Positions 52,105 to 63,831 of a stretch of 64,000 nt of DNA are shown here, in pieces. Both the position numbers and the translations under genes were made by a program. Below the pieces are notes generated by a model, which saw only the letters and a list, made by a program, of their open reading frames with translations, was not told the DNA's origin and made no database searches. The stretch is from Pectinophora gossypiella (Eukaryota; Arthropoda; Insecta; Lepidoptera; Gelechiidae). Each line of letters begins with the position of its first letter. Position 1 is the stretch's first letter. The stretch spans positions 3,899,001 through 3,963,000 of the forward strand of contig NC_065417.1 in assembly GCF_024362695.1 (NCBI RefSeq). The letters are read 5' to 3'.

Positions 52105-53543
52105 GTGTGCGTCAAGCTAGCGGCCTCAAAAAAAAATGGGCACGAAAAAATAATTTGACCATACCAAAAAATAGTACTCTTATTGAAAAAAATAGTACCT
52201 GTTGTAAAAAAATTAGTACCATCACGGTTCTGGATTTATAGCCATGTTTTATTGCACTTGCTAGCTTGACGGTGAGCGAAATTTGGCGAGAGTTAACGAC
52301 AAGGTCTTTCGCTTTGATTTAAACGCCAAAAAATAGTATCGAAATAGTACTCACCCCCTGCAAAATACCGAAAGTAGTACTTCAACGGTTCCAAAGTTAT
52401 AAAGGTAGTTCTTTGATCCCGCTAGCTTGACGTTTTGAAAATACCTATTATCTGGGGAATGCTTGCATACTTCAGTTTGTAACTAATGTCAATAAACTCG
52501 TATGAAATAGTACTCCCTACCATCATAATTTGGACCTGATTCTCTTTGTAGAAATATGTCAAAAAGTCATTATAACCTATGTCATACATTTATCAAGACA
52601 AGTACAGTCGCGAACAAAATTATTACACATGGTCAAGAATGTTGTCAGATTTCAGTATTTTTCCCCATTTTTGGGTAAAAATTGGTGAAGTGCCAGGGTT
52701 GTTAGATGAAAGTAATATCATTGTTGAAACTCTTTGAGTTATTCTACAAATACTGCAAATTGTTTATTAACAAACACTTCGATCCGTAACAAATTCAACA
52801 TGAAGGTATAAATTATAAAATAAAACAGCAGATTAAAAATGTATTATGATGTATTAAAATCACAGATTGTTTTCGATAAGAACTAGACCCATGCAGCCAT
52901 TTTCTATTAAAATTAGTGCATATGGGTGTATGCAATAGGATTTTTTTGTAATAGCAGCACTGAAGTGCAAAGAAATGGTAGGGTAGACCTCCAAAATGGC
53001 AATACTTACGAATAAATTGTGAGGTTATGTAATTGTCTACGTGACTGTATCAACAACAAATGTATGGCATAGGTTATGATGATTTTTTAACATTTCTACA
53101 AAGAGAATCGGATCAAAATTATGATGGTAGGGAGTACTATTTCATACGAGTTTATTGACATTAGTTACATACTGAAGTATGCAAGCGTTCCCCAGATAAT
53201 AGGTATTTTCAAAACGTCAAGCTAGCGGGATCAAAGAACTGCCTTTATAACTTTGGAACCGTTGAAGTACTACTTTCGGTATTTTGCAGGGGGTGAGTAC
53301 TATTTCGATACTATTTTTTGGCGTTTAAATCAAAGCGAAAGACCTTGTCGTTAACTCTCGCCAAATTTCGCTCACCGTCAAGCTAGCAAGTGCAATAAAA
53401 CATGGCTATAAATCCAGAACCGTGATGGTACTAATTTTTTTACAACAGGTACTATTTTTTTCAATAAGAGTACTATTTTTTGGTATGGTCAAATTATTTT
53501 TTCGTGCCCATTTTTTTTTTGAGGCCGCTAGCTTGACGCACAC
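52105..53543. mobile_element. Second long terminal-inverted-repeat element (arms about 510 bp), 8-bp TSD
   Basis: The ends read GTGTGCGTCAAGCTAGCGGC and its complement, and the arms (52105 to about 52615 and about 53035 to 53543) align almost throughout. GCCATTCG is duplicated at 52097-52104 and 53544-53551. GCTAGCTTGACG-type units recur inside the arms. The middle ~420 bp is unique and has no credible ORF. Terminal sequences differ from the 39340-40498 element, so it is a separate family of similar build. It lies 490 bp past the stop of the SDR gene. Confidence 0.93.
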
Positions 53544-53673
53544 GCCATTCGTAAAACCTAGTAGTGTCTGATTGGGAAAATCGTTATTTTAATACTAACT
53601 TTAAAGTTATGAGTATAAAGTTAAGAGGGCTATAAACAACAATGTTTATGATACTAAATAAGAACGTATAACA

Positions 53674-53826
53674 GGGTTAAAAAGGCCACATCGAAGCAAT
53701 TCATCTAAAAAAGCAATATTGCAATTTGACATTTACGCACATAAAAGTAAGTGCGCAATGCAAACAAATGTCAAATTGCAATACTGCTTTCTTAGATGAA
53801 TTGCTTCGATGTGGCCATTTTAACCC
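53674..53826. mobile_element. 153-bp hairpin MITE with about 60-bp arms
   Basis: GGGTTAAAAAGGCCACATCG and the complement of GGGTTAAAATGGCCACATCG pair through GAAGCAATTCATCTAA and TTGCAATTTGACATTT. TTAA at each end may be the target duplication, but it could equally be part of the arms. Confidence 0.8.
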
Positions 53827-56800
53827 CCCAGATATCAGACAAATGTAATGACTAACATGCTTAAAAAAGAATGAAATTGACAATTGTTTCCCCATGTATA
53901 TTTAAAACGTAATCTTTTCGTAGTAAATAACGATCTGGTTGTGTAAATATTTCCTTCGTAGTGATACGATAGGCCTCGTCTAAGGGAGCAGATTTTTTTA
54001 ATAAGATATTTTATTAAATATGTATAAATGCTTAAATCGTAAGCACGTAACTATTGTGTACGTACTTACATAATTTTAACCCATATATACCCTGAATACC
54101 TATGTAAGTATTTTATAAGACATTTTGAATTTAATGCTTTAAAACGTATGTTACGAATGTAAAACATTTTGTTTATATTTTGTAATGTTACATTTTAGTA
54201 ATTTACCATTTGTGAATTTAATTATTGCCAAAGATATTATATTACCTACTTTTGTATGTTTTTTATACTTTTTGTAAAAGTTTGTTGAGGAGTCACATAA
54301 TAAATGCTATTGGCTAAGTACATTGTGTACAAGCTTCTGTTTTAGTTTGCAAATAAAATATTTAAAAAAGAGAATTGTTTTTTCTTCTTTAAATTGGGTG
54401 TGAATGTGATACGTAAAATCAAATGCTGCTTTGGAAGATTTGTAGTAAATGTATATTTCCATATTAATACAATCACCAGGTACAGTTTTTGAGTTACAGA
54501 TTTTTTTACAAATATAATTCTTGTCAAAGGTTTGTTTCGGAATTTGAACACGAAAAGGACTTTTGCCAATAACTTTTGAAATATATTTTACAACAAATGA
54601 TTCCGATATTTGTATAGAAAAACTAAAATTCGTCCTTTTCAGAACATAAGATTTACAAAGTACTAAAATTTAAACTTGTGTGATAAAACACGGGAACTTC
54701 TCAACACGAGTTCACAAGATCGTATGACGGTGCCCCCTGAGGCACTACACTCAATATTTCATAACAGTTTAAGCCAGTTATTATACATTACTCATTCAAA
54801 ATTATCTCTATCTAACTGGTTCGATATACTTAGAGAGGTGTACACTGCATTCAGTGGCACTGCCATCAGATCTCATCAGCAGTCCTACTATCACATTTTT
54901 AAATTCTATCACTAACATTAAAACAGACAGTCAATAAAACACTTCAAGTCATACAATATTTTATTTTATTTTGGGTCCCTCACAACAATTTAGAGTGCCT
55001 TGTTTACCTAGTGATTAGATTAATCATTTATTTCAAACAATCTGCCAGCAGATCAACTATTTCCTCGAACTTGTGTAACAGACCCAAAAATATATTTCAC
55101 TATTGTGTTACATTCTAACACTTAGTAGGACTGCTGCTAATAACACCTATTTCGTCATTGCAAACACGATAAAAAAAATGGAAGTGCAATGACCCGAAAT
55201 AATAACATCGATCACATTAATCTACCTTTCGTTACAACTTTAATAGGCACAGACTGCGCATAATTGGTGAGAAGCTTTAGGAAAATATATTATAATTCAT
55301 TGGGCATGACATAAATAAAGATTCAATTACACTATGCAGGACACCTTACTACATAGCCTCAGTAAAATTTACAAGTGGAGGCATCTTTACATGGCTCATT
55401 CTCACCCTATGATACATTGACATATCGACATAATTTAGCCTAATATCGTTACTGTCGACTTGTGACATACATTCCAATTTAGATGCCAATGCTTGCCCAA
55501 TTAGCGTACGTGTTCGCCCCCTATACTATACTTACATTACACTAACGGTGAGCGGCTGGACGAATACAACTTGTTCTGTAGCATGCTTACGGGAATTTCC
55601 ATCTTACTCCTTCCATTATATTGGATACAACACTATCACACCAAAACTATGTCCTTCAACTTATATCTCTCACCACGATAATACTTCCCGCAAAACTCTT
55701 TTACTTTAGAAACGATTATATTTAACACTTCAATCACCAACAAACACTTTTCCGTTACTTTTCCGTTTGTGATTAGTCCTTGCGATAATAAATTAAGATT
55801 CAGTGTCGTGTTCATAGGACAGCTTCCCCTACTTGGCTGAAACAAAACATTATAGATAAGTATTTGAGTATAGACAGACTTCTGAAGCCAGATTTTTACT
55901 AAATTAATACATGACATAACATAATTAACAAATTAACATTTGTGTAAAAGGTCGTCATTGAGGTTCTGTTCACACTAGCGATTTGTCCGGCGATTTTTTA
56001 GCGATTTCACGGCGAGACGAGATTGCGGCGAGAATAAAGCGATATCGTGGCGATGTCGCTGCGATCTCGCCTCGCCGTGAAATCGCTAGTGTGAACAGGC
56101 CCTTAGCATTGCAATTTTATAGGTTTGTTAATAAAGGAGATTTACGTTAATCTAAATAGTTAAATTAAATAGTTACTGTATATATGTAGGTGTATTTTCC
56201 CATATCTAACAATAGTAAACTAAAGTGAGTTTGTTGCATTTATGCCCAAGACAAACAAACACCAAAGTCATTGATATCTCGTTCTTTTGAGTTATAGACG
56301 CACGCACATAACTAAGAAATATTCACAAAATGACACCAAGTGAATAAATTTTATCGTTAAAAGTGAGGTTACCATCAAGCATTTATTATTTCGATTTTGT
56401 TCTGCTTCCAATACTCTTAGTAGATAGTTCATATCACATAACTGAGTGAATGATTAATTAGATTCATATTGGATTTGTAAAACTATTTTTTTCTTTTTTG
56501 CAATTAATATTCAACTGTCTTATAAGGCCAGTAATTTTCTTTTTTAAATCAGAATGTATGAATTAGAATCTAAATTATATAATTTGATATCATTCGTGGA
56601 CACCTACAACTCACTACTTTTTTATACTAGATCGCATCTGGTCTACATAACGTCATTAAAGTTTTAATAATTCATTACATTACAACATTGCAATTAGAGT
56701 AAAACGAATAGGCACCTTATACAATCATACCTATTAGAATATAGAGTGACTCCCTTGAGCGAGTGAATCATTCACTTGAAACAAAAGTTTTCCCATCCTT

Positions 56801-57015
56801 AATTATGTCATAAACATCCTTGACGGCCATATTTTTTTACAACTTGGGCATAAATACAGTTTACGTTTTAGCCGCGGAGCACCTTTATACATATTCTTAT
56901 TGGATACCTCCTGAGGATACCTCGCATCCTAAATCTAGCTTTTATTCGCTCCGTTAAAGTTAGTATCGAGATTAGTATAATAATGACCGTCCCCTGCGGG
57001 GGTGCGGCGAGATGC
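53827..57015. other. Convergent intergenic region, probably including a long LSM14 3'UTR
   Basis: Apart from the 133-bp hairpin at 55966, this stretch is mostly unique and AT-rich. On the minus strand, AATAAA motifs near 54960-54975 could end LSM14 transcripts, which would make a 3'UTR of about 2 kb. No ORF is convincing. Confidence 0.4.
55966..56098. mobile_element. 133-bp hairpin MITE with CTGTTCACACTAGCGATTT termini
   Basis: CTGTTCACACTAGCGATTT at the left is matched by its complement at the right, with GCGATTTCACGGCGAG repeated inverted inside. It is GC-richer than its surroundings. It lies in the probable 3'UTR or intergenic space 3' of LSM14. Confidence 0.82.
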
Positions 57016-60000
57016 TTACGTATTAAAAGTGGATAGGGAGTGGTTACCGGCGGCGGGCATGGGGTGCTGGGCGTGCTGCGCGTGGTGCTGCGCGTGCGGC
57101 GGCGGCTGCGTGAGCGCGCCGGCGGGGCGCGCGCGCGCCGCGTGCGCCGCGTGCTGCTGCGGGAAGCCGCGCCCGCGGGACCCGCGCATGCCGCGCCAGC
57201 TGCGGGGACCACATGCACTGTACACCAAGTGTCGGCCCACGCCTCTCTCGTGGGCTTAACTTTGCAAACTTTGATTCGTCTAGTTGCATAAGACGCATAG
57301 TTATCTAGGATACACCAGACAGATGTAACTATGTCGGAGGATGTAATGAACTATGTCGCTCGAGGACGCAATTCAGTTGGGGGTTTTACTATGCAAGTAC
57401 TCTCGGACAGAGTGCACTAGTTGAACTACTTGTCTACACGCTATGAGTAGCGTCCGAGTAATTCGAGCGCACTCGGTCCAAGAGTACTCATATAGTGAAC
57501 CCCAGCTTTAGCCTACGTTCTTCACTTATTGCAAGATAGACGAAATCCCAAAAAAAGGAGAAAACAACAGAGATACTAACAGAGGCTTGTGGCCAGCAAG
57601 GAGTCATTATAGTGTGTTACTTTGAGTAGTATCGCCTATCGATCAGCCACCATAAACAGCCTATTGAAACTCGATAGTTCTTACAACAGTCAGAAACAAT
57701 AGTTTCGATAGCACAGATGATTTTCAAGGTTAATAACTACAACTATCGACAGTTCGGCAACGGTAGTATAGCGGTGTAGTGTACTGACTGCTGCTGCTGC
57801 GGGTTGTGCCGCCAGTTGGCCCGCCCGCGCCAGGCGCCACGGCGCGCCATGGCCACGCCGAACGTCTCCGAGTTCAGCTTGCGCTCCGTCCGCCAGTCCG
57901 TCCGCTGCGACCGACCTTTCGACCTGCAACCATTCACATTATACATACATATTACTCACAAAAATATTTTCATTCAGTACCATAACAGATAACCAAAGAA
58001 TATAATTATATGTATACTATAAGTACGTAGGCGTTACATGAGTCATGCCAAGGGCCTTTGGAGGTTGGTAATCCACCTCACGACCCACACGACAGAAGAA
58101 GACCAAAGAATAAAATACTACGTATAGAACGGCAACCCTCCGCTCCCCACCAACTTGGTTACGTCAAGCTACATTTAACTCACCCCAGGGCATCAGACGT
58201 CACACACACAGACGCGCGTGTACGATAACGTCAATGTGTAGTGTCTGTGTGAAACGAGGTGTTTTATATGAATAGTTCTGGGTAGTCAGAGGTACATCGA
58301 TCGCAAGATGAAATAAATACCCACACCTCACAGAGCTTTCTGTTAGACCAACGTGATATATAGGTGGTGAGCCGTATCGCCGTCTATAATGGTCGGCCAA
58401 TTGTGTTAGTGAAAACTGCGCTAAAGATAAGTAGTAACTCATTGGCGCAAGGTTACTTTTTAATTTGCGTTTTGGCTCCTCATCCGCACTAGAACCGTCA
58501 TCCAGGGGAGCTTGCTACGGCAGCTACGTGACAAAGTCTATTGCCATTAACCGGGCACAAAGTCTGGAAACCACGTGATGTCAATTATCTACGATCCAAA
58601 CATGGATTCGAACGAATTCTATGGTTTAAGAGTCCAGACAGGACACGACCCCGTGACTACGATGTTAAAGTACACGTAAATCAGTAATTATGGGTACCTC
58701 TCAACAGCCTCGCAGGAGATGTTGTCAAAGAAGCTCTTGTTCTTGTCGTAGCCGGTGAAACCGTCGTCGTCGACCTCGGCCTCGCCCGCGCCCGTCTCGT
58801 TGCCAGAGTCATCCTTCTTGTCAGTCTCACCAGCCACCGCCGTCACGGGTTGCAGTTCCTGAATAATCACATAACATAAGCTCACAACTACTTCGCTGCG
58901 GGTAGTTAGTCACGCCTCACCGAGCATTCTGCTAGATCAGGGGTTCCTAACCTGGGGGTAATTACCTCTCAGGGGTAAAATGGAGATTCTAGGGGGTAAC
59001 ACGGGATGGCACGAAATAGTATACTTGTTACATTAAAAACAAAAGCCAGAAACCGTCTGAATGTTGAGCATGACATGAGATGCGCGTTGGGTGAAACCGA
59101 ACCTAATATTGTCAAACTTGCGAATGCAAGTACTAGTTACCTAAACCTGCATTATCTTACTTACATAATAAACATATATTATATTCGTTCGAATTTGTGT
59201 GGTTTTAATTATTTTAAATTAGGGGTAAACTCAATTTCCATACTTGTTCACAGGGGTAGTGACATTAAAAAGGTTAGGAACCACTGTGTTAGATCAACGT
59301 GATAGGTGGTGAACCATCTATAATAGTCAAACCAACTGTGTTAGTGAAAACTGCACTCAAGGTAAATTGGTGCAAGTTTGGTACCGGGGTATGAACCGGC
59401 TGTGAACCACAGGACGGTCATGGCTATTCCAGAATAATCACATATTATGTAGCGAATTGAACAAACAATATTACTGTGTTCGAAGCAACAATTTCAGTGT
59501 CGCATTATTACGAATAAGGGTCTCATCAGTATAATTGTCTTTGCATCCAGTAGTCTCGGGTCTAAAGAGTGCGCAATCTACCCGATTTTATTTTAATTTT
59601 CTCAAAATAGCGGGTAGATTAGACCCTCTACTAATCATCCTTAGGCTTAAAAACGAACTGTCTAAAGTTCAAGTCTTACGTATGTTTGCGTCAACATATT
59701 GTATAGAAACATCTGGATAAACATCATTTTAAAATCAAAATACCTCATATTGTCATTCGAGTTTCAAGTCAAATATTATTGTAATAACATTACATGACCT
59801 TACACAATCATACTTATCTTGTTTTGTATTCAATGAGAAAAACTACTATATGAAGAAATGTAGATGATAACAGAAAAAAATGCTTGCAAATCCATTCAGT
59901 GGTTTTCGATAATACCCTGTTAAAGAGGACAGACTTCCAAAACATAACATTGGTTCAAGACTATATCAATCCCTTTTACATTGTTCCCGATTCCTGCAGA

Positions 60001-63000
60001 CACATTCTAATTTTATTTTGTTATACCTGTCTTTGTCTTATCCGCCAAAAAGGAAAGACGGATGATTGACAACTGTTAAAACTTAATGAATAACCCGGGC
60101 GAATGAAATAGGCATCTCGCTCATATGCAACCCGTTTGACGTGTATTGTCAACTTAATTCTGTCGGGTTATTGGCCAATATCAAATTATGGAAGTTTTTA
60201 AATTTCTGCCTAAAATTGAAGTGTGTTCCATAAATTTTATGCCTGTCGATTACACATCCCTTTTTTTCAGTAGATAATAAAATGACAGGTATAACTTAAA
60301 ATTAAATGTTGGCTACAGGAATAAGCATAAAAACAATGAAAAAGATGTTATATTTACCTCATTACTATTGGCCTCTGGCTTCACTTCACCATCAGAGATC
60401 TTGGTCTTGGCCAGTTGACTACGTAGCTCTTCGAACTCGGTGTTGGCTTGCTCGAAGTCGTAGTCGTTGTCGAACTTGAGGGTGTTCTTGTTGCGTGGCA
60501 CGAACCCGCGCCCGCGCCCGCGGCCGCGTCCGCGCCACCCGCCGCGGTTGTAGCCTTGCCCTGCCCCACCGTCTGACATTCACTTTTTGTATAACTCTAC
60601 TCAAGTGCATTTTTACAAATGTGCAAATTGTAATGCTAAATATGTGACAATAATGGCATGTAGATGGGAAGCAAACCATATATCACAGTTTCTCTTTCAG
60701 TTATTACTAGCTGCTCTGCTCTGGTCCACCACATTGAAATTCTTGTGTTTAAGTCTACTTAGGTGCATTTGTGCAGCAGAAACTGCTAAATATGGGATAA
60801 TGAAAATGGGAAGTGTATCAAATTGTATTTTTGTTTTAAGAATGTCTAAGCATTGAACATTTTATATTATACTGACGGATCCAAAAACTCTTACTAAATA
60901 AGCTCCATTGGCATGGCTTGCCTAGCGGCAATCTTTACCTAATAATTAAATTAGTTATTATTTTTTGCAAAATATTGTTGCCATATTCGCTTTGGCCCGA
61001 CCTGGTTACGGATATGGCAATGGCGTAAAGATGCATCCAGGCCTGGCAAAAAACAAATACAGCAGCAATATACTGTTTAAAAAAAGTAACTATTTCTTAT
61101 ACTTCATGTTTATAATATTTTGGGTATTTGACTTTCGCAAGGTAATCGTGAAAATATGTATGTACGTGTCTTTACAAGGAAAGAGAAAACGTGACAATAA
61201 CAAGACTCAATTTTAGGCTTTAATGGTGGATAGATAAGCTTCATAACATGATAATGTGGGTACATGGATAATATGGATATATCGAAGGTGAAACGCATGA
61301 TGAATATAGTATGCGTGAGTGTAGTAATATGTATGATAAAGCAAGTATACTCACCAGGCTGGTGGTGCTGCGTGGGGTGATGCTGTTGCTGATGATGCTG
61401 CTGGTGCTGTTCAAAGAATGAATAAATATTTATTAACATATTGAACCAAAAAAGAAAGCAGTAAACTTAAAGTCTGTCAGAAGGGGATGGAAAGGAGTAT
61501 ACCGAGTGTAAAACTGCGAGACAAGTGGACCCTGGCGAAAATAAGAGACGTAACAAAAGTCGCAGATGTGACGAAAACAGTGAGAAGACTCAGGCGTTGG
61601 ACAGGACACAAGATGAGGTCTAGAATAAAAAAGTGGACTAAAGACATCACAGAATGGTACCCGTAAAGCCGTTGGTCCCGTTACTACTTACTAATGTGAG
61701 TACGTAGTCGTTACGTGAGTCATGTCAGGGGCCTTTGGCAGCTCAGTAATAACCCAGACACCAGGGTTGAAGGGGTAATCTCAACCCACACGATGGAATA
61801 AGAATGGCAAAGGGCTAAAAGGGAGACCAAACAAAAGGTGGGAAGACGATCTACCACAAGTTTGGAGAATGTCAACAGGCGACAGACAGGTGTGGCGCAA
61901 TAAGGAGGAGGCCTATGTCCTAGGGCAGCCCGACATAAAAATGAACATATAGAGAATGAATTAATAAAGTAAAACTATGTAATATTGAATAACATTTATG
62001 AAACAAATAAAAGAGAAGGTGCAGGTCGTGTCGGGAGGTGAAGGTTTTAGCGGGAAGAAGAGAGGAATGGCGATTACTCCACCGACAAGAGCGCAGCTCT
62101 TAAATAGAGAGAGAGATGTAATATTGTCGGTGAATAAAGGCTATTTTTATTTTATTAACATACTGATTAAAGATACGCAGAATAAAAGCGAACTAAAACA
62201 AATCTACACACGTCACCTTCACCCTAAGGAAAGGAAACTGACCATCAATTACTCTGAATGGTGAACAAATTCCACACGAAGATACTGCAAAATACCTTGG
62301 CATGTGCCAGGACAGAAGGCTAACTTGGCAGAAACATCTAGAATAGAAGAAAAACTGTAGACACAAAGTTAAAAAGAATCTTATTTTCCATATTTTCGGT
62401 TTAATTTAATTTATACCTCAGTTTTAAGGTATAAATTAAATTAAACCGAAATTACCTACTTGAAAAAAAAAATACTAGGAATCCACCGCAGGCTTCTTTA
62501 ATAACTACCTACCTACTTGAAGTGGTCTACATCAGAATTAACGCCGGAACGATATTTTGCTTGATTTCTGCATGGAACTGTGCATCTACGATTATCAGCG
62601 ATGTAAAGCACAGTAACGACTTAAACATAAACACCCAAAAAAAAAACATAACAGGTGTCACATAGCACAGGCCAGTCATAAAATATATAAAAGGGGCACT
62701 CTCCGCCCTGCACCGTTACGAACTTGAAGTAACTCGCCCACATTTTTGTAATATCTGTGTAAGAACGAGATTTCCGTATAGGGTGTGTCAGGGCACTGGT
62801 AATGTGGAAGCTGTCCTAACCTGTTGCTGATGGTGCTGTTGCTGTTGGTGCTGTTGTTGGTGGTGCTGCTGCTGGTGGTGCTGTTGCGGCTGGTGCTGCT
62901 GGTGGTGCTGCTGCTGGTGGTGCGCGGCGGCCTGCGCACCGCCGCTGGGGTACCGCTGCCGCGAGCGCGAGTCGGCGCGGCCGCGCGCCTGCTGCTGCTT

Positions 63001-63831
63001 GCTGCCGCCCCGCGCCTCGCGCTGCTGCCCCGACCCGCCCGCTACCGACCCCACCTGCTGGCGTGTACACGGGTTAGCTAAATACCTCCACAACTCTACT
63101 GCATGGTTTAGGCTTTACGATAAACGGAAGTCAAATTTGAATTCCCTCATCTAGCCCAGTTTTATAGACACCATCAGCCAATGAAGATTGAATTTTAAAA
63201 TGAAATTTAACTGGTAGACCTTAGAGGGCCCTACATGATCATCAGCGTCTTAATATCCACTGCTGGACACAGAACTCGCATGCGTTATCATTACAGCAGC
63301 CAGCTGATAATTAACCCAGGACTAGAACAAATTAGATTCAAATTGAAAGACACCCTAGAAATAGTGTGTCACTGAAGGTAGAAGAAAAATAAATTACAAA
63401 TATTAAGTATAGCTAGATCTTACAAATTACAGATCATGCTGACTTTACAGTAATAAAATACAAAGAGACTACAGCATAGGGAATATTACCATATCAACAT
63501 AAGTAAATAAGGAAAAAACAACAATGATATAATTAATACTATTATAATACTATTTCTTTTTTTTATGTGATTTAAGTGCAATAAAGAGTTTTTGTATTGT
63601 ATGATATTGTGTATAACTATCTCTAAGAACATTACATAATACAACCATGTTCTATTTATAATTTGAGGGTAGGACTTGAACACAGGTGGTCCGAATGAAA
63701 GGTAAGGTGGACGACATTTACCTGGGTGCCCTGGTCGGCGGTGGGGCTCTTCCTGTGTCCGCCCACGGCCGGGGTTCCGGACCTAGACGCATTCTGCTGC
63801 GACCCTCCCCCAATCAGATCCAACATCGAAC
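57016..63831 (-). CDS. LSM14: LSM14 / trailer hitch homolog, 3' part (5' exons outside window)
   Basis: LSM14 (Drosophila trailer hitch, tral) proteins bind the DDX6 helicase and 4E-T/EDC4 in cytoplasmic mRNPs and P-bodies, repressing translation and promoting decapping. Visible exons, each phase-compatible: 63831-63722, 63054-62821, 61406-61355, 60572-60358, 58858-58698, 57923-57789 and 57217-57016. The N-terminal Lsm domain is missing, so it must lie beyond 64000. The 62821-63054 exon encodes a His/Gln-rich run. Exon 60358-60572 gives RG repeats and the DFDF-type box KFDNDYDFEQANTEFEEL. The FFD box is YDKNKSFFDNISCEA and the TFG box is RTERKLNSETFGVAMARRG, in the family order. The last exon gives an RG/Gln/His-rich tail ending HSLSTFNT. 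If the intron after 57789 is retained, translation instead stops at 57743. The acceptor of exon 60572 is partly inferred. Confidence 0.9.
57743..57788 (-). other. Possible alternative C-terminus of LSM14 by intron retention
   Basis: The TFG-box exon ends in a CAG run where CA|gtcagt makes a good donor, and the resulting phase fits the acceptor before 57217. If this donor is not used, the frame runs on for about 15 more residues (QSVHYTAILPLPNCR) to a TAG at 57743-57745. Both forms keep the TFG box; only the RG/Gln-rich tail differs. This is inference from sequence alone. Confidence 0.35.
58023..58105 (+). mobile_element. Tail fragment of the tRNA-derived SINE
   Basis: GTACGTAGGCGTTACATGAG and CACGACCCACACGACAGAAG only; the tRNA-like head is absent. 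Confidence 0.72.
58245..58460 (+). repeat. Second SINE-like family, copy 2 (LSM14 intron)
   Basis: GGGTAGTCAGAGGTACATCG, GAGCCGTATCGCCGTCTATA and GTGTTAGTGAAAACTGCGCT match copies at 7510 and 58890-59430. Confidence 0.7.
58890..59430 (+). repeat. Second SINE-like family, copy 3, interrupted by the hAT MITE
   Basis: Left part GTCACGCCTCACCGAGCATT to 58937. Right part from 59295: AACGTGATAGGTGGTGAACC and GTGTTAGTGAAAACTGCACT. With the 349-bp hAT element removed, the two sides join in the same order as the 58245 copy. Confidence 0.75.
58938..59286. mobile_element. hAT-like MITE, 349 bp, 8-bp TSD
   Basis: Termini CAGGGGTTCCTAACCT and AGGTTAGGAACCACTG are typical hAT ends. TGCTAGAT (58930-58937) and TGTTAGAT (59287-59294) are the target duplication with one mismatch. 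It splits a copy of the second SINE-like family. No transposase is present. Confidence 0.88.
59985..60325 (+). mobile_element. Same MITE family, copy 3 (LSM14 intron), with both termini
   Basis: The left end CCCGATTCCTGCAGACACAT with TTATACCTGTC pairs with the right end GACAGGTATAACTTAAAATT followed by TACAGGAATA, giving inverted repeats of about 40 bp. Confidence 0.78.
61480..61950 (+). pseudogene. LINE reverse transcriptase C-terminal relic, split by a SINE
   Basis: The left part reads SIPSVKLRDKWTLAKIRDVT and RIKKWTKDITEW; the right part, in another frame, reads KGRPNKRWEDDLPQVWRMST and DRQVWRNKEEAYVLGQPDI. Together they form the usual C-terminus of an RTE-like reverse transcriptase. The frameshift at the junction and the lack of a catalytic core make it dead. 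Confidence 0.82.
61658..61800 (+). mobile_element. 5'-truncated SINE inserted in a LINE relic, 7-bp TSD
   Basis: AGAATGG lies on both sides (61651-61657 and 61801-61807). The body has AAGCCGTTGGTCCCGTTACT and CCAGACACCAGGGTTGAAGG and ends CACACGATGGAATA, the usual family tail. Confidence 0.85.
62165..62385 (+). pseudogene. Jockey-like reverse transcriptase fragment
   Basis: TRHLHPKERKLTINYSEW in one frame, then after a frameshift IPHEDTAKYLGMCQDRRLTW, closely resembling the thumb segment KYLGLHLDRRLTWKQHI of the Jockey element at 31020. Lies in an LSM14 intron. Confidence 0.75.
62394..62451. repeat. Perfect 25-bp-stem palindrome with 8-base loop
   Basis: The arm starting TTTCGGTTTAATTTAATTTA pairs without mismatch to its complement across loop CAGTTTTA. 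It lies in an LSM14 intron. Confidence 0.88.

Noticed and set aside
57002..57298. Several overlapping long frames on both strands
   Set aside because: They are GC-rich shadows; only the frame phase-compatible with the LSM14 TFG-box exon is supported.
62676..63093. Alternative frames encoding poly-Ala, poly-Leu or poly-Ser runs
   Set aside because: These are other readings of the CAG/CAC-rich LSM14 exon.
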